Shown here: piece by piece, positions 25,266-33,865 of the stretch
How positions within the stretch are numbered: the stretch's first letter is position 1
Layout: the number at the start of each line of letters is the position of its first letter
DNA from: Erysipelotrichaceae bacterium
GTDB taxonomy: Bacteria; Bacillota_I; Bacilli_A; RFN20; CAG-826
Assembly (NCBI GenBank): GCA_015059185.1
Contig: SVAY01000015.1
Coordinates: 1-36,463, forward strand
DNA length: 36,463 bases
Reading direction: 5' to 3'
The notes under the pieces: model-generated
What the model was told of the DNA's origin: nothing
Database searches by the model: none
The model's input: only the letters and a program-made list of their open reading frames with translations
Program-made: the position numbers and the translations under genes

Positions 25266-26879
25266 ATGGAATTCTCATATTTAAAAAAAGGGAAACTAAT
25301 AAGAAGTAGTCATCCTGTTGATTTAGATATAGATTTAAAGATTCAAAGCAACCACATTAAGGTGTTAGCCAAAGCGAAAGCTGATATCACCTTAGTGGAA
25401 GTACGTAAAAAGTTCACCCTTAAAGTCGTTCCAGGACAAGAAGCCTTCTTTAACGGCTATCAATCTTGGACTGATAGTAAGGAAGTGAAACTCGAAGCCA
25501 AAGAAAGAAATATTTATAAATCTCCTCAGATAGTTGTTAAAGCCTTCGCGATGGATAAATATGGCGATGCGCCATTCTATAAGTATGAAAACTATATCTT
25601 ACACGGATATGATATTTGCTACTCCAAAGGTAGTAACGGCTTCTTCATTTATAACCTTAACTATAAAAACGCTTATTTAATCTTTGAATATGATAAGCGT
25701 ACAAAGGAACTTACCATCATCAGTGATGTGAATGGTATCAAGGTCGAAAAGGGAGAAGAAGTAGTCTTAATGGATTATATCTTCACCTATGACTATGACG
25801 AAGGTTTAGCCTTATTCCAAAAAGACTTCCCAAGAAGAAATATCAAGAAATACTTCGGTTATACTTCTTGGTATAACTATTATCAAAACATCAACGAAGA
25901 AATTATCCTTAGAGATTTAGATGGCGTTGATTCTCGCTTCAACCTCTTCCAAATCGATGATGGGTTTGAAACATTTGTTGGTGACTGGTTTGATATCGAT
26001 CCAAAGAAGTTCCCAAATGGCTTAAAACCAATTGTTGATAAGATTCATAGTAAAGGCCTTACAGCAGGTGTCTGGCTCGCTCCATTCGTTGCTGAAAAGG
26101 AATCCAAATTATATAAGGAACACTTTGATTGGATTAAGAAAGATGAACATGGTAATCCAGTCAGTGCCGGTGGTAACTGGAGTGGTCAATATTCTTTAGA
26201 TTTAGAAAATAAAGAAGTTATCGACTACATCAAGAAATTCCTTAATTACTACATGGAACTCGGATTTGATTTCTTCAAACTCGACTTCCTCTATGCCTCT
26301 AGTATTGTGGTTCCAGAAGGCTATTCTAGATGTCAATATCAATACAAAGCATATAAATTACTCAAGGATACATTAAAGGGCAAGATTATCCTTGGTTGTG
26401 GTGCAAACATTGTGAACTCTATTGATAACTTTGATTATCTTAGAGTCGGTATGGATGCTTCTCTAGATTGGGATGACAAAATGTATATGCGTTTATTCCA
26501 TAGAGAAAGACCAAGTACCAAAGCCACATTACAAAACACTATCTTCAGAAGCTTATTTAACGATCGTTTCTTCGGTAACGACCCAGACGTCTTCCTTCTT
26601 AGAGACGACAATATCAAGATGAATGATGAGCAAAAGCATTCTTTAGCAATCATCAACTCATTATTCTCTGGTGTCCTTATGACAAGCGACGATATCGGTA
26701 AATATGATGAAAAGAAACAAGCCCAACTCAATGTTGTATTAAATAACTTCTTACACGCGACCAATCAATCTTTTGAAAAGAGGGGCGGAAGAATCATTAT
26801 TTCTTACGATATTGAAGGACAAAGAAAAGTCTATGCATATGATTATAAGAAAGGAATTTTAACCGATGGACAACAGTAG
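25266..26879 (+). CDS. Alpha-galactosidase, GH36 type
   Basis: A 537-aa cytoplasmic enzyme: N-terminal beta domain with FFNGYQSW (about 60-67), then a TIM barrel with FQIDDGFE (about 228), VWLAPF (about 270), the catalytic nucleophile Asp in FFKLDF (about 341) and RVGMD (about 393-397) with the likely acid/base Asp. The spacing agrees with GH36. It hydrolyses terminal alpha-galactose. It is somewhat shorter than the common 700-aa form, matching the compact bacterial group. Five bases separate it from the symporter gene, with AAAGGA before its ATG, and it overlaps the next gene by 14 bases. Confidence 0.9.
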   Translation: MEFSYLKKGKLIRSSHPVDLDIDLKIQSNHIKVLAKAKADITLVEVRKKFTLKVVPGQEAFFNGYQSWTDSKEVKLEAKERNIYKSPQIVVKAFAMDKYGDAPFYKYENYILHGYDICYSKGSNGFFIYNLNYKNAYLIFEYDKRTKELTIISDVNGIKVEKGEEVVLMDYIFTYDYDEGLALFQKDFPRRNIKKYFGYTSWYNYYQNINEEIILRDLDGVDSRFNLFQIDDGFETFVGDWFDIDPKKFPNGLKPIVDKIHSKGLTAGVWLAPFVAEKESKLYKEHFDWIKKDEHGNPVSAGGNWSGQYSLDLENKEVIDYIKKFLNYYMELGFDFFKLDFLYASSIVVPEGYSRCQYQYKAYKLLKDTLKGKIILGCGANIVNSIDNFDYLRVGMDASLDWDDKMYMRLFHRERPSTKATLQNTIFRSLFNDRFFGNDPDVFLLRDDNIKMNDEQKHSLAIINSLFSGVLMTSDDIGKYDEKKQAQLNVVLNNFLHATNQSFEKRGGRIIISYDIEGQRKVYAYDYKKGILTDGQQ

Positions 26880-28308
26880 TGTAATCTACGGCAATAAGAT
26901 GCCTAAAAAAGTAGTCAAGAAAGCTGAGAAAAGTAAAGCTAAATATATTAAAAAGTATGGCGATGATTCTCAAAAAGACTACAAAATCTCATTTAAACCA
27001 ATTTCTACTCTTGATTATTTAGGAGCAGATAACATCGTGTTTGGTGAAGAAAATCAAAAGTTTGAAAAGAACGCTTTAATCGTTGGTAACATCCGTATGG
27101 GATTTGGTCACTACCGTATCTCAATCGCGATTGCTAGCTGTGCAAAAGCCTTAGGCTTTAAGCCATATTGGCTTGACCTCGCAAGCTTTGATGCGACTGG
27201 TAGTAAGATGATTAGAGAACAAAACGATATGTATTCTTTAGCCTCTCGTATCTCTCAAAAATCCAAACTCTTCAACCACTTTGTGTGGGAACCACTTAAC
27301 TGTGAAGGATTTAAGAAGATCAGCTATAACGCTAAAGACCAAAAGAACAGTGAACTCCTCGTTCCAATCTATCGTAACATCGATAAGGAAATCCCTTATG
27401 TTGCTACTCACGTCTGGCCAGCCCAAGCTGCTGTCCACGCTGGTATGAAACACGTTGTTAACGCTGTTCCTGATAACTGGCCAATGGGTCTTCACTTAGC
27501 GGAAGGTTCCATTATGACCGTTCAAACTCCATTTGCTTATCAAGGTTATAAGACATTAGATGGCTTTGATAAGAAAAAATTAAATGGTCTAAGAGATGAC
27601 CAACTCAAACTCGTTGGCTGTTATGTTGACCATGAACTCCTTGTTGATTTAGATAAAGATAATGAAGCAAGAAGAAAGAGACTTAAGGAAGGTAAACCAT
27701 TACGTTTCTTAATGACAGTCGGTGGAGCAGGTGCTGGTTTCAATCAATACCTCGCAATGGTTAAACACCTCATTCCATATGTCAAAGAAAAGAAAGTTGC
27801 CTTATTCATCAACTTTGGTGACCATAAGACAGTTTATGAAAAGTTATTAGCGAAGATTCCAGAACTCAAATCTCAAACTAAAGAATTCTTCAATAAATAT
27901 GAAGATCTTAAGAAGCTTAGAGATGAGCTTCTCCATTCTGAAGCAGAAGGTATCTACGCGATTTATAACAAAGACATCTTTGAAGCGGTTTATTCTACAA
28001 ACCTTTTAATGAGAACTAGTGACTTATTAATCACTAAACCAAGTGAACTCGTCTTCTACCCAATTCCAAAACTCTTTATGCGCCACATCGGTGGACACGA
28101 AGTTTACGGAGGAATATTTGGTAGAGAATATGGTGATGCCACACCTGAAAGACCGGATGAAAAGAGTATCAACGATATGCTCGACTATTTGATTAATGAT
28201 CCAGATTTATTAACTCAAATGACACGTCGTATCGACCAACTCAAATCATGGGGTCATTATGATGGTGGCTATGAAGCCGTGAGACTTGCTGCTGGTTTAA
28301 AGAAGTAA
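26866..28308 (+). CDS. GT-B glycosyltransferase-like protein (MurG/MGDG synthase-like)
   Basis: A 480-aa protein with a GT-B plan. The N-terminal glycine loop GNIRMGFGHYRIS (about 74-86) matches the G-x-GH element of MurG and MGDG synthase; the middle has ATHVWPAQAAVHAG (about 184), and the C-terminal half has LMTVGGAGAG (about 285) and the donor-binding TSDLLITKPSELVFYPIP (about 385). Such enzymes move a sugar from a UDP donor to a lipid. The N-terminus carries a basic tail of about 40 residues. Its overlap with the alpha-galactosidase gene suggests a linked role in galactose metabolism, perhaps making galactolipid or glucosyl lipid; unproven. Confidence 0.75.
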   Translation: MDNSSVIYGNKMPKKVVKKAEKSKAKYIKKYGDDSQKDYKISFKPISTLDYLGADNIVFGEENQKFEKNALIVGNIRMGFGHYRISIAIASCAKALGFKPYWLDLASFDATGSKMIREQNDMYSLASRISQKSKLFNHFVWEPLNCEGFKKISYNAKDQKNSELLVPIYRNIDKEIPYVATHVWPAQAAVHAGMKHVVNAVPDNWPMGLHLAEGSIMTVQTPFAYQGYKTLDGFDKKKLNGLRDDQLKLVGCYVDHELLVDLDKDNEARRKRLKEGKPLRFLMTVGGAGAGFNQYLAMVKHLIPYVKEKKVALFINFGDHKTVYEKLLAKIPELKSQTKEFFNKYEDLKKLRDELLHSEAEGIYAIYNKDIFEAVYSTNLLMRTSDLLITKPSELVFYPIPKLFMRHIGGHEVYGGIFGREYGDATPERPDEKSINDMLDYLINDPDLLTQMTRRIDQLKSWGHYDGGYEAVRLAAGLKK

Positions 28309-28329
28309 TAATCTCTATATTTACTAATT

Positions 28330-28359
28330 AGCCCTTTTTGTTACAAAAAGGGCTTTTTA
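28330..28359 (+). terminator. Terminator of the sugar operon
   Basis: AGCCCTTTTTG-TTA-CAAAAAGGGCT followed by T4-A-T3: a long perfect stem. Confidence 0.92.
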
Positions 28360-28469
28360 TTTATAAAAAGATATGGGAAGATATTATTATTTTTTATATA
28401 ATATTAAGGTAAAGATATTCAGCATTACATATTTGATTATTAGTGATATCAAAACCACATTATTTATTT

Positions 28470-29597
28470 ATGGAAGAACGCATTCGATTATTAAACCGAA
28501 CGATGGGGTGTTTGCTTGGAGGTGCAAGCGGAAGCGCATTAGGCCATCCAATCAAGACTTTGTCAAAACAAGAGATTAAAAATAGATATGGTATGCATGG
28601 ACTAATCTATTTCTCTGTTGTAAACGAGCAAGGACATTTCCCTTTAGGGGATGATATAATGTACACTTTATTTGCTACTAACGGCCTTATTAACGCCCTA
28701 AACGATTATTATAGTAATAATAAGCCTTCTAAATATTTAAGCGGCTATATCCGTAAGGCTTTACATGATTATGCTTCTTATATAAATGGTAGCCATAATA
28801 AACACAGCTCTATCCTTATTAATAAAAAAGAATTATTTAATACAATAGATAAGAATGATAAAACCATCTCTATCATATTAAACAAAGAAGCAACAACTGA
28901 ACGCGATATGAGTGCGTTAAAATATATCGCTCCTCTAGGTTTAGTGAATAAAGAATATGGTGACCCATTTTATCTAGCATTAAATGTCGCTTCTATTACT
29001 AACTTACATCCTTTAGATATCTTGTCCGCCCAATTATTAGTAATGTTTATACATAATGTTGTTTATGATCGAGAACGTTCTTTCTGGCGTATAGGAAAAG
29101 ATACTGTTAGAGAATTAGCCAAGCGTTATAAAGAAGCACCTAAAACTAATAAAGCATTATTTAATAAAGTCAAAGAATATGTCCCTGGTTTCATTGAATA
29201 TATGAAAAAACCTTTAATCTATGTGCAATATGCTTTAACAAAAAATATTAAAGGGGAAGAATTTGATGAAGCAACAAGGATTATTGATGAATTAGGAAAA
29301 GGCAATACCTCTGAAGAAGTTATTGCGATTGCTTTATATTGTTCAATCAGATATCAAAATGATCCAGGTAAAGCAATGAAGGCATCAGTGAATGTTGATG
29401 GTGATAGTGAACTAGTTTCAATGATCACCGGCCAAATCTTAGGAAGCACAAGGAGCTTTATAGATATCCCTGATATGGTTAGAACTAATATTGAAAACGA
29501 TGATATTATTGAAGAACTCGCTAAAGATCTCGCGCTTGCAAACCGCGTGATAAGCGAGGAAGAAAGACAAGAATTAATCGATAAATATAAATGTTAA
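28470..29597 (+). CDS. ADP-ribosylglycohydrolase-like protein with altered active site
   Basis: A 375-aa, probably all-helical protein of the DraG/ARH family, recognised by GCLLGGASGSALGHP near the N-terminus, GDDIMYTLFATNGLI (about 61) and the C-terminal NVDGDSELVSMITGQILGS (about 310-328). Family enzymes bind two metal ions and remove ADP-ribose. Key positions are altered: the Asp of GDALG is Ser, and the C-terminal GGDxDT metal motif reads DGDSEL. It could therefore be a reader or pseudo-enzyme. Start chosen at ATG 28470; the in-frame GTG 28443 is possible. No ribosome site for either. Ends at a hairpin shared with the convergent Mrp gene. Confidence 0.78.
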   Translation: MEERIRLLNRTMGCLLGGASGSALGHPIKTLSKQEIKNRYGMHGLIYFSVVNEQGHFPLGDDIMYTLFATNGLINALNDYYSNNKPSKYLSGYIRKALHDYASYINGSHNKHSSILINKKELFNTIDKNDKTISIILNKEATTERDMSALKYIAPLGLVNKEYGDPFYLALNVASITNLHPLDILSAQLLVMFIHNVVYDRERSFWRIGKDTVRELAKRYKEAPKTNKALFNKVKEYVPGFIEYMKKPLIYVQYALTKNIKGEEFDEATRIIDELGKGNTSEEVIAIALYCSIRYQNDPGKAMKASVNVDGDSELVSMITGQILGSTRSFIDIPDMVRTNIENDDIIEELAKDLALANRVISEEERQELIDKYKC

Positions 29598-29617
29598 AAT
29601 AATAGCGAAATATTAGA

Positions 29618-29645
29618 AAAACACGGTATTTGCCGTGTTTTTGCT
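29618..29645. terminator. Bidirectional terminator hairpin
   Basis: AAACACGG-TATTTG-CCGTGTTT between convergent genes, with T-rich sequence to the right and A-rich to the left, so it can end both the glycohydrolase and Mrp transcripts. Confidence 0.8.
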
Positions 29646-29662
29646 TGATTTTTAAAGGTTTT

Positions 29663-30469
29663 TTAGAAATCTAATTTGCTGAAATAATTTTCTTTTACTT
29701 CTTCAATTTCTCCGTTATCACAGAGTTCAGTTAACTTAGGATCAACAGGAATTCTACCTAAGATTTCTAGGTTATATTTCTTCGCAACTTCTTCAAGTTT
29801 TGATTTACCAAATACTTCAAGATGTTTACCACAATCTGGGCAGACGATATATGACATGTTTTCAACGATACCATAGACTTTGATATTCATTTGTTCTGCC
29901 ATCTTAATTGCTTTAGATACAATCATAGATACCAAGTCTTGAGGAGTGGTGACAATGACAATTCCATCAACATCCATAGATTGGAAAACGGTTAATGGAA
30001 CATCTCCTGTTCCTGGTGGCATATCGACAAACATATAGTCCACATCACCATACGCAACATCGGTATAGAATTGTTTCACTGTTCCAGCGATGATTGGTCC
30101 TCTCCAAATAATTGGATCAGTTTCATCTGGAAGTAATAAGTTACTAGATACAATCTCTACTCCCTTTTTACTTTTTAAAGGATAAGCATTTACTCCATCA
30201 CTCATTAAGGAGCCATGTACACCAAAGCATTGAGGGATAGATGGTCCGGTGATATCGGCGTCTAATATTGCTACTTTCTTACCTTCGTTAAGTTTATTGA
30301 CCGCTAGTAAAGAGGTGACAAGAGATTTACCAACTCCGCCTTTACCAGAGACGACCCCAATGATTTTTTTAACATTAGAGTTTTCATTCATTTTTTCTTT
30401 TTGTATTCCTTGGCGGGATTCACAGTTTTCCACATCGCAAGAGCTACAGTTATTATCGCAATCAGGCAT
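29663..30469 (-). CDS. Mrp/ApbC-type iron-sulfur cluster carrier ATPase
   Basis: A 268-aa P-loop ATPase: deviant Walker A GKGGVGKS (42-49), MFVDMPPGTGD (about 140) and a C-terminal CPDC (about 209-212) that bridges a 4Fe-4S cluster between two subunits. An extra N-terminal cluster, Cys 4, 8, 11 and 16 (C-x3-C-x2-C-x4-C), resembles the NBP35-type N-terminal ferredoxin-like motif. It hands iron-sulfur clusters to target proteins; the Rnf complex is one possible client. GAGGAGGT six bases before ATG decides the start. Transcribed alone, ending at a bidirectional hairpin. Confidence 0.93.
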   Translation of the reverse strand: MPDCDNNCSSCDVENCESRQGIQKEKMNENSNVKKIIGVVSGKGGVGKSLVTSLLAVNKLNEGKKVAILDADITGPSIPQCFGVHGSLMSDGVNAYPLKSKKGVEIVSSNLLLPDETDPIIWRGPIIAGTVKQFYTDVAYGDVDYMFVDMPPGTGDVPLTVFQSMDVDGIVIVTTPQDLVSMIVSKAIKMAEQMNIKVYGIVENMSYIVCPDCGKHLEVFGKSKLEEVAKKYNLEILGRIPVDPKLTELCDNGEIEEVKENYFSKLDF

Positions 30470-30534
30470 ATTTTTACCTCCTCACATATTCTATATGTTT
30501 ATCCGTTTTAAAGAAACATAAATGCTCAAAAAGA

Positions 30535-30560
30535 AATGGGCGTCAGTAATAACGCCCATT
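30535..30560 (-). terminator. Terminator of the AbiEi-like gene
   Basis: Perfect 9-bp stem AATGGGCGT-N8-ACGCCCATT; on the minus strand it is followed by TCTTTTT. It overlaps the last two bases of the gene's stop codon. Confidence 0.8.
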
Positions 30561-31230
30561 ATTTGTTAACTTTTATTTCCTCTAATATCTCTTGGGGTAT
30601 GTATTTTCTTAGTGCATTTAATACATCCTCTTTTTTGTTTCTTCTAGAAGCATAGGATATTAAGGTTTTATAGTTGATTGTATAATTCAAACATATCGTA
30701 TTGATAATAGATTCAATATCTTGACCAGAATATAAAGAATAATAATGCTTATTGCACAACAGGTTCACTAATAGGGTCTCGACCTTTATTGATCCATCCA
30801 TAGATACAGGGCACCTTTTATATAGTTCTACTAAATATATAACTCCCGGCTCCCAATAATTATGTTTTTCGTCATCGTTAGGTTTGAGTAACACCTTGTT
30901 TTTTAATTTTAACTTAAGTAATTCAAATACGGTTTGGATATATTCTTTTTCAACTTCAACAATGTAAGTGGTAGAACTTATTAATTGATTAATGTAGTTA
31001 TTGAGTGAAGTGGATGAGAATAAAACCCTATTAGGTTTATTTGGAAAACTATTTAAGAGCGTGTTGATTCTTTTAATTACAGCGTCTTTTTCTAAATCAA
31101 AGTGTTGAGGATTGTCAATATAAAATCCATATCCTAGATTGCCAAGCTTATGACTTTTGACAAGTCTAGATATTTTCATATCGTTAAACCCTTGATTATG
31201 TAATACATCGATTTGTTTCAATTTATCCAT
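30559..31230 (-). CDS. AbiEi-like antitoxin-type protein without a toxin partner
   Basis: A 223-aa protein. The N-terminus reads as a winged helix: LHNQGFNDMKISRLVKSH then LGNLGYGFYID (about 10-39), a pattern seen in AbiEi-type antitoxins (a helix-turn-helix with RLVKxGxLxxLGxGxY). The rest (about 65-220) is a mixed domain with an IYLVELYKRCPV segment and helical end, as in AbiEi C-terminal regions. AbiEi normally represses and neutralises the nucleotidyltransferase toxin AbiEii encoded downstream; here the next gene is Mrp and no AbiEii is found. The start is probably leaderless: TATACT lies six bases before ATG with TTGATT as -35, spacer 16. Confidence 0.6.
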   Translation of the reverse strand: MDKLKQIDVLHNQGFNDMKISRLVKSHKLGNLGYGFYIDNPQHFDLEKDAVIKRINTLLNSFPNKPNRVLFSSTSLNNYINQLISSTTYIVEVEKEYIQTVFELLKLKLKNKVLLKPNDDEKHNYWEPGVIYLVELYKRCPVSMDGSIKVETLLVNLLCNKHYYSLYSGQDIESIINTICLNYTINYKTLISYASRRNKKEDVLNALRKYIPQEILEEIKVNK

Positions 31231-31232
31231 GC

Positions 31233-31266
31233 TTCAAGTATATGTTAAAATTACCAAAAATCAAGA
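31233..31266 (-). promoter_or_regulatory. Promoter giving a leaderless mRNA
   Basis: Minus strand: TTGATT, 16-bp spacer, TATACT, then six bases and the ATG at 31230. No ribosome site is present. The arrangement is the same as before the gene at 671. Confidence 0.45.
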
Positions 31267-31324
31267 AAAATGGAATAAATAACATAAGCAATACTATAAG
31301 TATTTCTTTTATTGGTATGCTTTT

Positions 31325-32572
31325 TCATTTATATACTCCATTGATTATTCTTTTACACCTATTCTTAATTACCTCAATCATTTCTTCGTCTTCCATCTTA
31401 TCTATCTGTGTGAATTTGTTACCGATATAGTTGAATGATGTTCCAATATGATAATAAGTAGAATCGTCTATGATGAGGTATCTATCATGAATCTTGTCGT
31501 CTATATACATTGATAGTGGTCCATGGTTATTATTGAAGTCTTCGTATTGTTTGTTACTTATATCATTCTTGCTTGAGGTAATCACTACTAAGGGAACACC
31601 ATTTTTCTTATAGCCTAAGATTTGTAGAGTTTTGATAGTAACATAAGGATCTATTATTACTAGCGAGGTATTTGCAGCTTCCACTAAGCCTGATACAAAT
31701 TCAATTCCTTCGTAGAATTGATTCTCATAGATGTATTTGTGCTTTGGTAGATAGATTTCTTTTTCTTTCTCTAGAGTATTCACTCGACTTTCAAGATTAT
31801 CTACTTTTGTGACAAGGTTATTATAGTTTGACTGACTAACCATCACTCGTTTTTCGTCAAGAGCATAGCCTTTGAGCATATATTCTTTTAAAACACGAGT
31901 TGCCCATCTTCTAAATTTGATACCGCGGCCACTGTTAATCCTATAACCTAAGGAGATAATAAGATCCAAGTTATACATCTTCACTAATCTATTAACTTCC
32001 CTATCTCCTTCCGTTTGAACTTGCAAAATTTCTTTGCATGTTGCCCTTTCCTCAAGTTCGTTTTGTTCATAGATTGAAGCGATATGATACTCAATATTTT
32101 GTCTAGTTGTGTCAAATAATATACATAGTTGATCTTTATCTAAACATACTGTCTCTTCTTCTGGTAAAACCTTAACATCTAATGATAGATTATCTTCCTC
32201 AAATCTAATTATATTAGATTGAATCGGTAATAATTGGTTATTTAATTTATCTAGTTCTTCTTTACACCAATTAATAAAGTATTCAGTTAATGATGGATTG
32301 ATTTTATAGCCAATTTCCTTAATTATGTCTAAATTGTAAACCTTTATACCTCTTTCTTTTCCATCTCCACCAACTTGTCGATTTTTTCGACATACTGCCT
32401 CTCTTTTGTATATGTTTTTGGATAATATGTTGCTTATATGGGTTCTAATTGTTGAACTACTTTTTGAAAACAATAATCTCATGTCGTCTTGACTTAACCA
32501 TACGTTATTTTCTTCAGGTGATATTTTAATATCAACTGATATGTCTTCGTATTTAAATGTTTTTGTTTGCAT
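31325..32572 (-). CDS. Fusion of two RhuM-like domains and a PLD-like domain
   Basis: A 415-aa protein in three parts. Residues about 15-110 and 125-245 each look like the RhuM (virulence protein RhuM) family: NVWLSQDDMRLLFSKS ... RGIKVYNLDIIKEIGYKIN, and ETVCLDKDQLCILFDTTR ... LVKMYNLDLIISLGYRINS followed by FRRWATRVLKEYMLKGYALD. A coiled coil (about 250-275) leads to a C-terminal domain with IIDPYVTIKTLQIL, IHDRYLIIDD (about 358) and YHIGTSFNYIG, typical of the phospholipase-D-like tail of phage and mobile-element regulators. The first RhuM copy is degenerate. AAGGAG eight bases before ATG sets the start. It probably binds DNA; a defence role is a guess. Confidence 0.82.
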   Translation of the reverse strand: MQTKTFKYEDISVDIKISPEENNVWLSQDDMRLLFSKSSSTIRTHISNILSKNIYKREAVCRKNRQVGGDGKERGIKVYNLDIIKEIGYKINPSLTEYFINWCKEELDKLNNQLLPIQSNIIRFEEDNLSLDVKVLPEEETVCLDKDQLCILFDTTRQNIEYHIASIYEQNELEERATCKEILQVQTEGDREVNRLVKMYNLDLIISLGYRINSGRGIKFRRWATRVLKEYMLKGYALDEKRVMVSQSNYNNLVTKVDNLESRVNTLEKEKEIYLPKHKYIYENQFYEGIEFVSGLVEAANTSLVIIDPYVTIKTLQILGYKKNGVPLVVITSSKNDISNKQYEDFNNNHGPLSMYIDDKIHDRYLIIDDSTYYHIGTSFNYIGNKFTQIDKMEDEEMIEVIKNRCKRIINGVYK

Positions 32573-32698
32573 ATTTATTTCTCCTTATTTCTTTGTTATT
32601 TTGCTACACGTTATCTTTCTAATTCGCTATGTTTAAATTGTAATGAGCAACATTTCTTCTTTTTCCATCAGTTGCAACTATTTCCAAAACGGAAATAC

Positions 32699-32750
32699 TT
32701 GACCTGGTTTTAAGCATCAGTATGTGCAAATTTGGAACATACTGAGTCAA
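32699..32750 (-). promoter_or_regulatory. Hairpin between the 21-codon frame and the RhuM gene
   Basis: CAGTATGT (32718-32725) pairs with ACATACTG (32737-32744), enclosed by TTGAC/GTCAA (32699-32703 with 32746-32750). It lies at the end of the small frame and 127 bases before the RhuM start, so it may be an attenuator or leader structure. Confidence 0.4.
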
Positions 32751-32812
32751 TTAGTAAGCTTAATAAGTGACTTTTTATAGATGACCAGTATTATAAAAGT
32801 TATTTTTTGCAT
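32747..32812 (-). CDS. 21-codon peptide downstream of the ECF-like promoter
   Basis: ATG at 32812 follows an ideal AGGAGG ribosome site, and the frame stops at TGA 32749-32747. The peptide is hydrophobic in the middle (FIILVIY) and basic after it. It is either a leader peptide for the RhuM gene or the remnant of a longer gene, since the promoter and ribosome site are near-duplicates of those of the 132-aa gene at 186-584. Confidence 0.35.
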   Translation of the reverse strand: MQKITFIILVIYKKSLIKLTN

Positions 32813-32818
32813 AAAATG

Positions 32819-32866
32819 CCTCCTATATATTTAATAAGACGGATGAAAATGCAAAAATGTTGAAAA
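32819..32866 (-). promoter_or_regulatory. ECF-sigma-like promoter and ribosome site (copy B)
   Basis: Minus strand: TTTTCAAC (32866-32859), 17-base spacer, CGTCTTATTAA, then AGGAGG. Both boxes and the spacing equal those of copy A; the stretch from CGTC to AGGAGG differs only by a two-base indel. It drives the 21-codon frame and possibly the RhuM gene. The remaining sequence from 32867 to 32993 is very AT-rich and holds nothing I can name. Confidence 0.5.
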
Positions 32867-32993
32867 AATTTAAAAAACTTAATAAAAAAATAAATATATT
32901 AAGAGGAATACGCGTACGCAAATAAGGGACTAATTAAATTTTTATTTTATATAATAAAATAACAAAAAAAGTTAAAAAATTTTTGAAAAAGTA

Positions 32994-33022
32994 TTGACCA
33001 AAAATATTGAAAAGAGCATAAT
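32994..33022 (+). promoter_or_regulatory. Promoter of the giant non-coding RNA
   Basis: TTGACC (32994-32999), a 17-bp spacer and CATAAT (33017-33022): one of the best sigma-A type promoters in the window. Transcription would begin near 33029. Confidence 0.7.
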
Positions 33023-33210
33023 AGTAATCACCCACACCAAGAAATTGGTTGAGGGCGAGATAATAAGTAATGATAGTTACTTATAATCTCAAATCTAGGT
33101 AAATCAACCACCGCAGGACAGAAGTTAAAACAGCGGATCCTAGGGATTAAAGAGCCAAAGGTTAATGGTTGTACTAGTAAGAATAATTCGTAAGAGTTAT
33201 TCAGGGTGAG

Positions 33211-33284
33211 CCTCCCTGTTACAGTGGTAGCTGAGTTAGAACTTGACAGCAGAAAACCACCGCCCGACAAGAACGAAGAGGAAA
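33211..33284 (+). repeat. Giant RNA module core, copy 1
   Basis: A 74-nt core beginning CCTCCCTG and ending CGAAGAGGAAA. It matches copy 2 at 67 of 74 positions without gaps. Internal pairing GTGGT/ACCAC is kept in both copies. Confidence 0.8.
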
Positions 33285-33512
33285 AGATCCTATAAGGGTA
33301 ACGGCCTTATAAGGGAACCGAGTCACGTTAAATTAACTAAAAGCGTGGAATAAGTTAAGGAAACACTTAACGAAAAGGTGGTAAATAGTTCGGCCCGAAA
33401 AAAACGGTCAACCAAAAGCACGAAGTTGATAGTGAGGTTCTAGGGTTAAAAACCTAGTTAATGACCAAAAGAAATTGAGCCAATTCCTATTAAGTGGGAA
33501 TTAGAGGGTGTT

Positions 33513-33586
33513 CCTCCCTGGTACAGTGGTAGCTGAGTTATAGCTTAACAGCATAAAACCACCGCCTGACAAGATCGAAGAGGAAA
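33513..33586 (+). repeat. Giant RNA module core, copy 2
   Basis: Gap-free copy of 33211-33284, offset 302 bases. The differences fall mainly in single positions between the conserved blocks ACAGTGGTAGCTGAGTTA, AAAACCACCGCC and CGAAGAGGAAA. Confidence 0.8.
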
Positions 33587-33865
33587 GAAAAGAAAGAAGC
33601 CTTAGATGATAAAAGGTCTAAGGTAACCTAATCCACATTAGCAACATGTGTGTGGAGATAGAGGAATGAACTTCAAACTCCGGGTATCATTCCCTGAAGA
33701 AATGGATTAAAGAGCTAGAGACTAGATAAGTCAACCAGGTCCTTGAATTGAGTGGGGACGATAGGAAAGTAAGAAAAGCCTAATGTGGTTGCGCTAGCAA
33801 AGGGTTATGATGAAAGTCATAATCATCGGTACGTCTCTCAATGATAGCTTGCTATCACCGGCCTC

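Noticed and set aside
31242..31430. 62-codon plus-strand frame antisense to the RhuM-fusion 3' end
   Set aside because: Mostly the mirror of the RhuM-fusion coding sequence, without a ribosome site.
33795..33830. Group II intron domain V look-alike (GATGAAAGTC hairpin)
   Set aside because: The loop and stem resemble domain V slightly, but the AGC triad, bulge and 34-nt shape are missing, and there is no reverse transcriptase or intron 5' end.
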